In this document: one piece after another, positions 30,811-32,977 of the stretch
Layout of the letters: every line of letters starts with the position of its first letter
Numbering within the stretch: position 1 is the stretch's first letter
Source of the DNA: Halomonas sp. 707D7
GTDB taxonomy: Bacteria > Pseudomonadota > Gammaproteobacteria > Pseudomonadales > Halomonadaceae
DNA length: 32,977 bases
Assembly: GCF_024158715.1 (NCBI RefSeq)
Contig: NZ_JAMZBC010000017.1
Location: 1-32,977, forward strand
Direction of reading: 5' to 3'
The notes under the pieces: generated by a model
What the model was told of the DNA's origin: nothing
Seen by the model: only the letters and a program-made list of their open reading frames with translations
The model's database searches: none
Translations under genes and position numbers: made by a program

Positions 30811-32977
30811 TCGACCAGCGCCGCCGCCTCGTCGATCCCCACCGAGACCAGGCGTGACACGCCGGGCTCCTGCATGGTCACCCCCATCAGGCGCTCGGCG
30901 GCCTCCATGGCGATCTTGTTGTGGGTGATGTAGATGAACTGCACGGTCTCCGACATCTCCTTGACGAGCTTGGCGTAGCGGCCGACGTTGGCGTCGTCCA
31001 GCGGCGCATCCACCTCGTCGAGCATGCAGAACGGCGCCGGGTTGAGCTGGAAGATGGCGAACACCAGCGATAGCGCCGTCAGCGCCTTCTCGCCGCCGGA
31101 GAGCAGGTGGATGGTGCTGTTCTTCTTGCCCGGCGGGCGGGCCATGATGGCGACCCCGGTCTCGAGCAGATCCTCCCCGGTCAGCGTCAGCCACGCGGCA
31201 CCCCCGCCGAACACACGCGGGAACAGCGTCTGGAGCCCGGCGTTGACCTGATCGAAGGTCTCGCGAAAACGCACCCGGGTCTCCTGGTCGATGCGCTTGA
31301 TCGCCCGCTCCAGGGTCTCCAGCGCCTCGGTGAGCTCGGCATGCTGGGCCTCGAGATAGTCGCGCCGCTCGGCCTGCTGGTCGTACTCCTCGATCGCCGC
31401 GAGGTTGATCGCCCCGAGCTTTCTGATCTTCTCGGAAGTACTCTCCAGCAGCGCCTGCCAGCGCGGCTCCTCGGCGTCACTGGCGAGCCCGGCGGCCAGC
31501 GCCTCGACATCGTGGCCGAGCTCGGCCAGCGCCTCGTCCTGGGTGGCGGCCTTCAGGCTCAGCGCCTGTACCTCCATGCGCCGGGTCTGGAGCTGCTCGC
31601 GGCTCTGCTCCAGGGTGCGCTCGAAATTCTGGCGTGCGAGCTCGTCGCTGCGCAGCTGCTCGGAGAGCGCCTGGGCCTGCTCGCGGGTGTCGCTGAGCCG
31701 GGCCTGGCGCTGTTCGCGCTCGTGCAACAGCTCCTCGAGCTCTTCAGAGGCGAGTTCGTCGGGCTCCGTCAGCGCCTCGCGCGCCTCCTCGAGCTCCTCG
31801 ATGCGAAGCGTGAGACGCTCCTCGCTCTCGACGGCGCGGACCTGCTGGGCGCGCAGGCCGTCGCGCTCGGCTCCCAGGCGCTCGCGCTCCAGCGCCAGCG
31901 CCTGCTGGCTGGCCTTGAGCGGCGCCTGCTCGCGAGTCAGGCGCTCCTGCTCCTCGCGGGCACGGTCGCGCTGCTCGACGCACTCCTCGCGGGCGGTGGC
32001 GGCTTCATCCAGCAAGGCCATCGCCTCGCCCCAGCGCTCGCGCTGCTCCTCCAGCTCGAGCGCAAGCGCTGCCTCGTCCTCCTTGAGGGTGGCGAGCTCG
32101 TCGTCGATCTCGGCGGCGCGCCCCTCGAGGTGCTCGAGGCGCTGGGCCAGGCGCTGCTCCTTGATGGCGAGCTGCTGGCGCAGGCCTGCGTGCTCGCGTT
32201 CCGCCGCGCCGCGCTCGTCGCGCTCGGCCTCGAGGGTCTCGATGTCGAGCGCCAGCTGTTCGCAGCGCTCGTCGAGTGCCTCGAGCGCCTCCTCCAGGGC
32301 CGCGCATTCGAGGCTCAGTTCGTCGAAGCGGCGCCGGGTCACCAGCAGCGTATCGACGCCTTCGCCGTTGGCCTTCTGGTGCAGCCAGCCGCGCCCGCAC
32401 CAGAGCCCCTGACGGCTGACCACGCTTTCGCCGGGGGCGAGGCTCGCCATGCGCGCCAGGGCGTCGTCGTCGCTCTCCACGGCGTGAATGTGCGACAGCC
32501 ACTCGCCCAGCGCCCCGGCGCCCTCGACCCGCGCATCGAGCCGGTCACTCTCGGCAGGCGCCGCGCCGTCACGGGCGATCAGGCACCAGTCCGTGGCCAG
32601 CGCCTCGGGCAGCGCCGCCAGGGTGGCGGCATCGACCAGCCGCGCGTTGAGCCAGGGAGCGAGCAGCCAGGAGATGACCGGCTCCCAGCCTGGCTTCGCC
32701 GTCAGGGTCTCGCCCAGGCGAGGCGCGTTCTCGAGCCCGCGCGCGGCAAGGGCTGCGTGCACGTCCGGGTCGTGATCCGCCAGTGCCGCGTCGATCAGCG
32801 CCTTGAGCGAGGCGAGCTCACCCTGACGGCGGCTCAGCTCGCCACGCTGGGTATCGCGCTCGGCAAGCGCCGCCTGGTGGGCGGCGCGGGCGGTGGCGAA
32901 GCGCTCCTGGCCGGCGGCGCGCTCGATCTCGAAGGCCTCGGCGCGGGCGTCGGCGGCCTGCAGCTCCTCGCGGCAGG
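30807..32977 (-). CDS. smc: Chromosome segregation protein SMC, C-terminal two-thirds (start outside window)
   Basis: About 723 codons are present, open to the window edge. From the N-terminal side they give the end of the first coiled coil, a hinge domain (about 32350-32790, including [19 protein letters not shown]) and a long Glu/Leu/Arg-rich returning coiled coil. The ABC head half follows, with signature [19 protein letters not shown], Walker [19 protein letters not shown] and the H-loop [14 protein letters not shown] dimers with ScpAB condense and segregate the chromosome; E. coli uses MukB instead, so the host is not an enterobacterium. The gene is usually followed directly by zipA in related gammaproteobacteria, but here lysR and tarD intervene. 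Confidence 0.96.
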   Translation of the reverse strand, partial: CREELQAADARAEAFEIERAAGQERFATARAAHQAALAERDTQRGELSRRQGELASLKALIDAALADHDPDVHAALAARGLENAPRLGETLTAKPGWEPVISWLLAPWLNARLVDAATLAALPEALATDWCLIARDGAAPAESDRLDARVEGAGALGEWLSHIHAVESDDDALARMASLAPGESVVSRQGLWCGRGWLHQKANGEGVDTLLVTRRRFDELSLECAALEEALEALDERCEQLALDIETLEAERDERGAAEREHAGLRQQLAIKEQRLAQRLEHLEGRAAEIDDELATLKEDEAALALELEEQRERWGEAMALLDEAATAREECVEQRDRAREEQERLTREQAPLKASQQALALERERLGAERDGLRAQQVRAVESEERLTLRIEELEEAREALTEPDELASEELEELLHEREQRQARLSDTREQAQALSEQLRSDELARQNFERTLEQSREQLQTRRMEVQALSLKAATQDEALAELGHDVEALAAGLASDAEEPRWQALLESTSEKIRKLGAINLAAIEEYDQQAERRDYLEAQHAELTEALETLERAIKRIDQETRVRFRETFDQVNAGLQTLFPRVFGGGAAWLTLTGEDLLETGVAIMARPPGKKNSTIHLLSGGEKALTALSLVFAIFQLNPAPFCMLDEVDAPLDDANVGRYAKLVKEMSETVQFIYITHNKIAMEAAERLMGVTMQEPGVSRLVSVGIDEAAALVD

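Overview
The window is about 33 kb of very GC-rich, densely coding gammaproteobacterial chromosome. The best fit is a halomonad (Halomonas or a close relative). This rests on three things seen here: an smc, zipA, ligA chromosomal block, an ArgA-type N-acetylglutamate synthase, and an OsmC-YcaO fusion protein of a type I recall from marine and pseudomonad-like gammaproteobacteria. The species assignment is inference. I see no rRNA, tRNA, CRISPR array, insertion sequence or phage gene.

Region 1 (1-10049, + strand) is an alpha-glucan/trehalose operon: the tail of an unidentified Lys/Ala-rich protein, then glgX (debranching enzyme), glgE (maltosyltransferase), a treS-maltokinase fusion, and glgB (branching enzyme). 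Together they make the GlgE route: trehalose to maltose (TreS), maltose to maltose-1-phosphate (Mak domain), polymerisation (GlgE), branching (GlgB) and trimming (GlgX). All catalytic residues are intact.

Region 2 (10132-15588, - strand) reads argA, then an OsmC-YcaO protein, an exported SxxK serine hydrolase, and a RimJ/RimL-like acetyltransferase. argA uses a TTG start. It lies just downstream of a strong intrinsic terminator that ends the preceding phosphate operon.

Region 3 (15734-19626) is a phosphate module: a DUF47 regulator plus PiT transporter pair (- strand), divergent from a CYTH triphosphatase and a voltage-gated K+ channel with a C-terminal zinc ribbon (+ strand).

Region 4 (19658-24196) holds tRNA and nucleotide housekeeping genes: yciO-like, a PHP phosphoesterase (rnm/yciV-like), yciI, mnmC (GTG start, preceded by a small cluster of DnaA-box-like sites) and yheU.

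Region 5 (24193-32977, mostly - strand) is the smc, zipA, ligA block. A divergent lysR and D-tartrate dehydratase gene pair sits between smc and zipA, flanked by about 470 bp of AT-richer, apparently non-coding DNA carrying a possible gene remnant. This is the clearest accessory insertion in the window. No obviously new multi-gene system was found. The most worthwhile leads are the tartrate island and its operator, the OsmC-YcaO/hydrolase pair, the zinc-ribbon K+ channel and the DnaA-box cluster.
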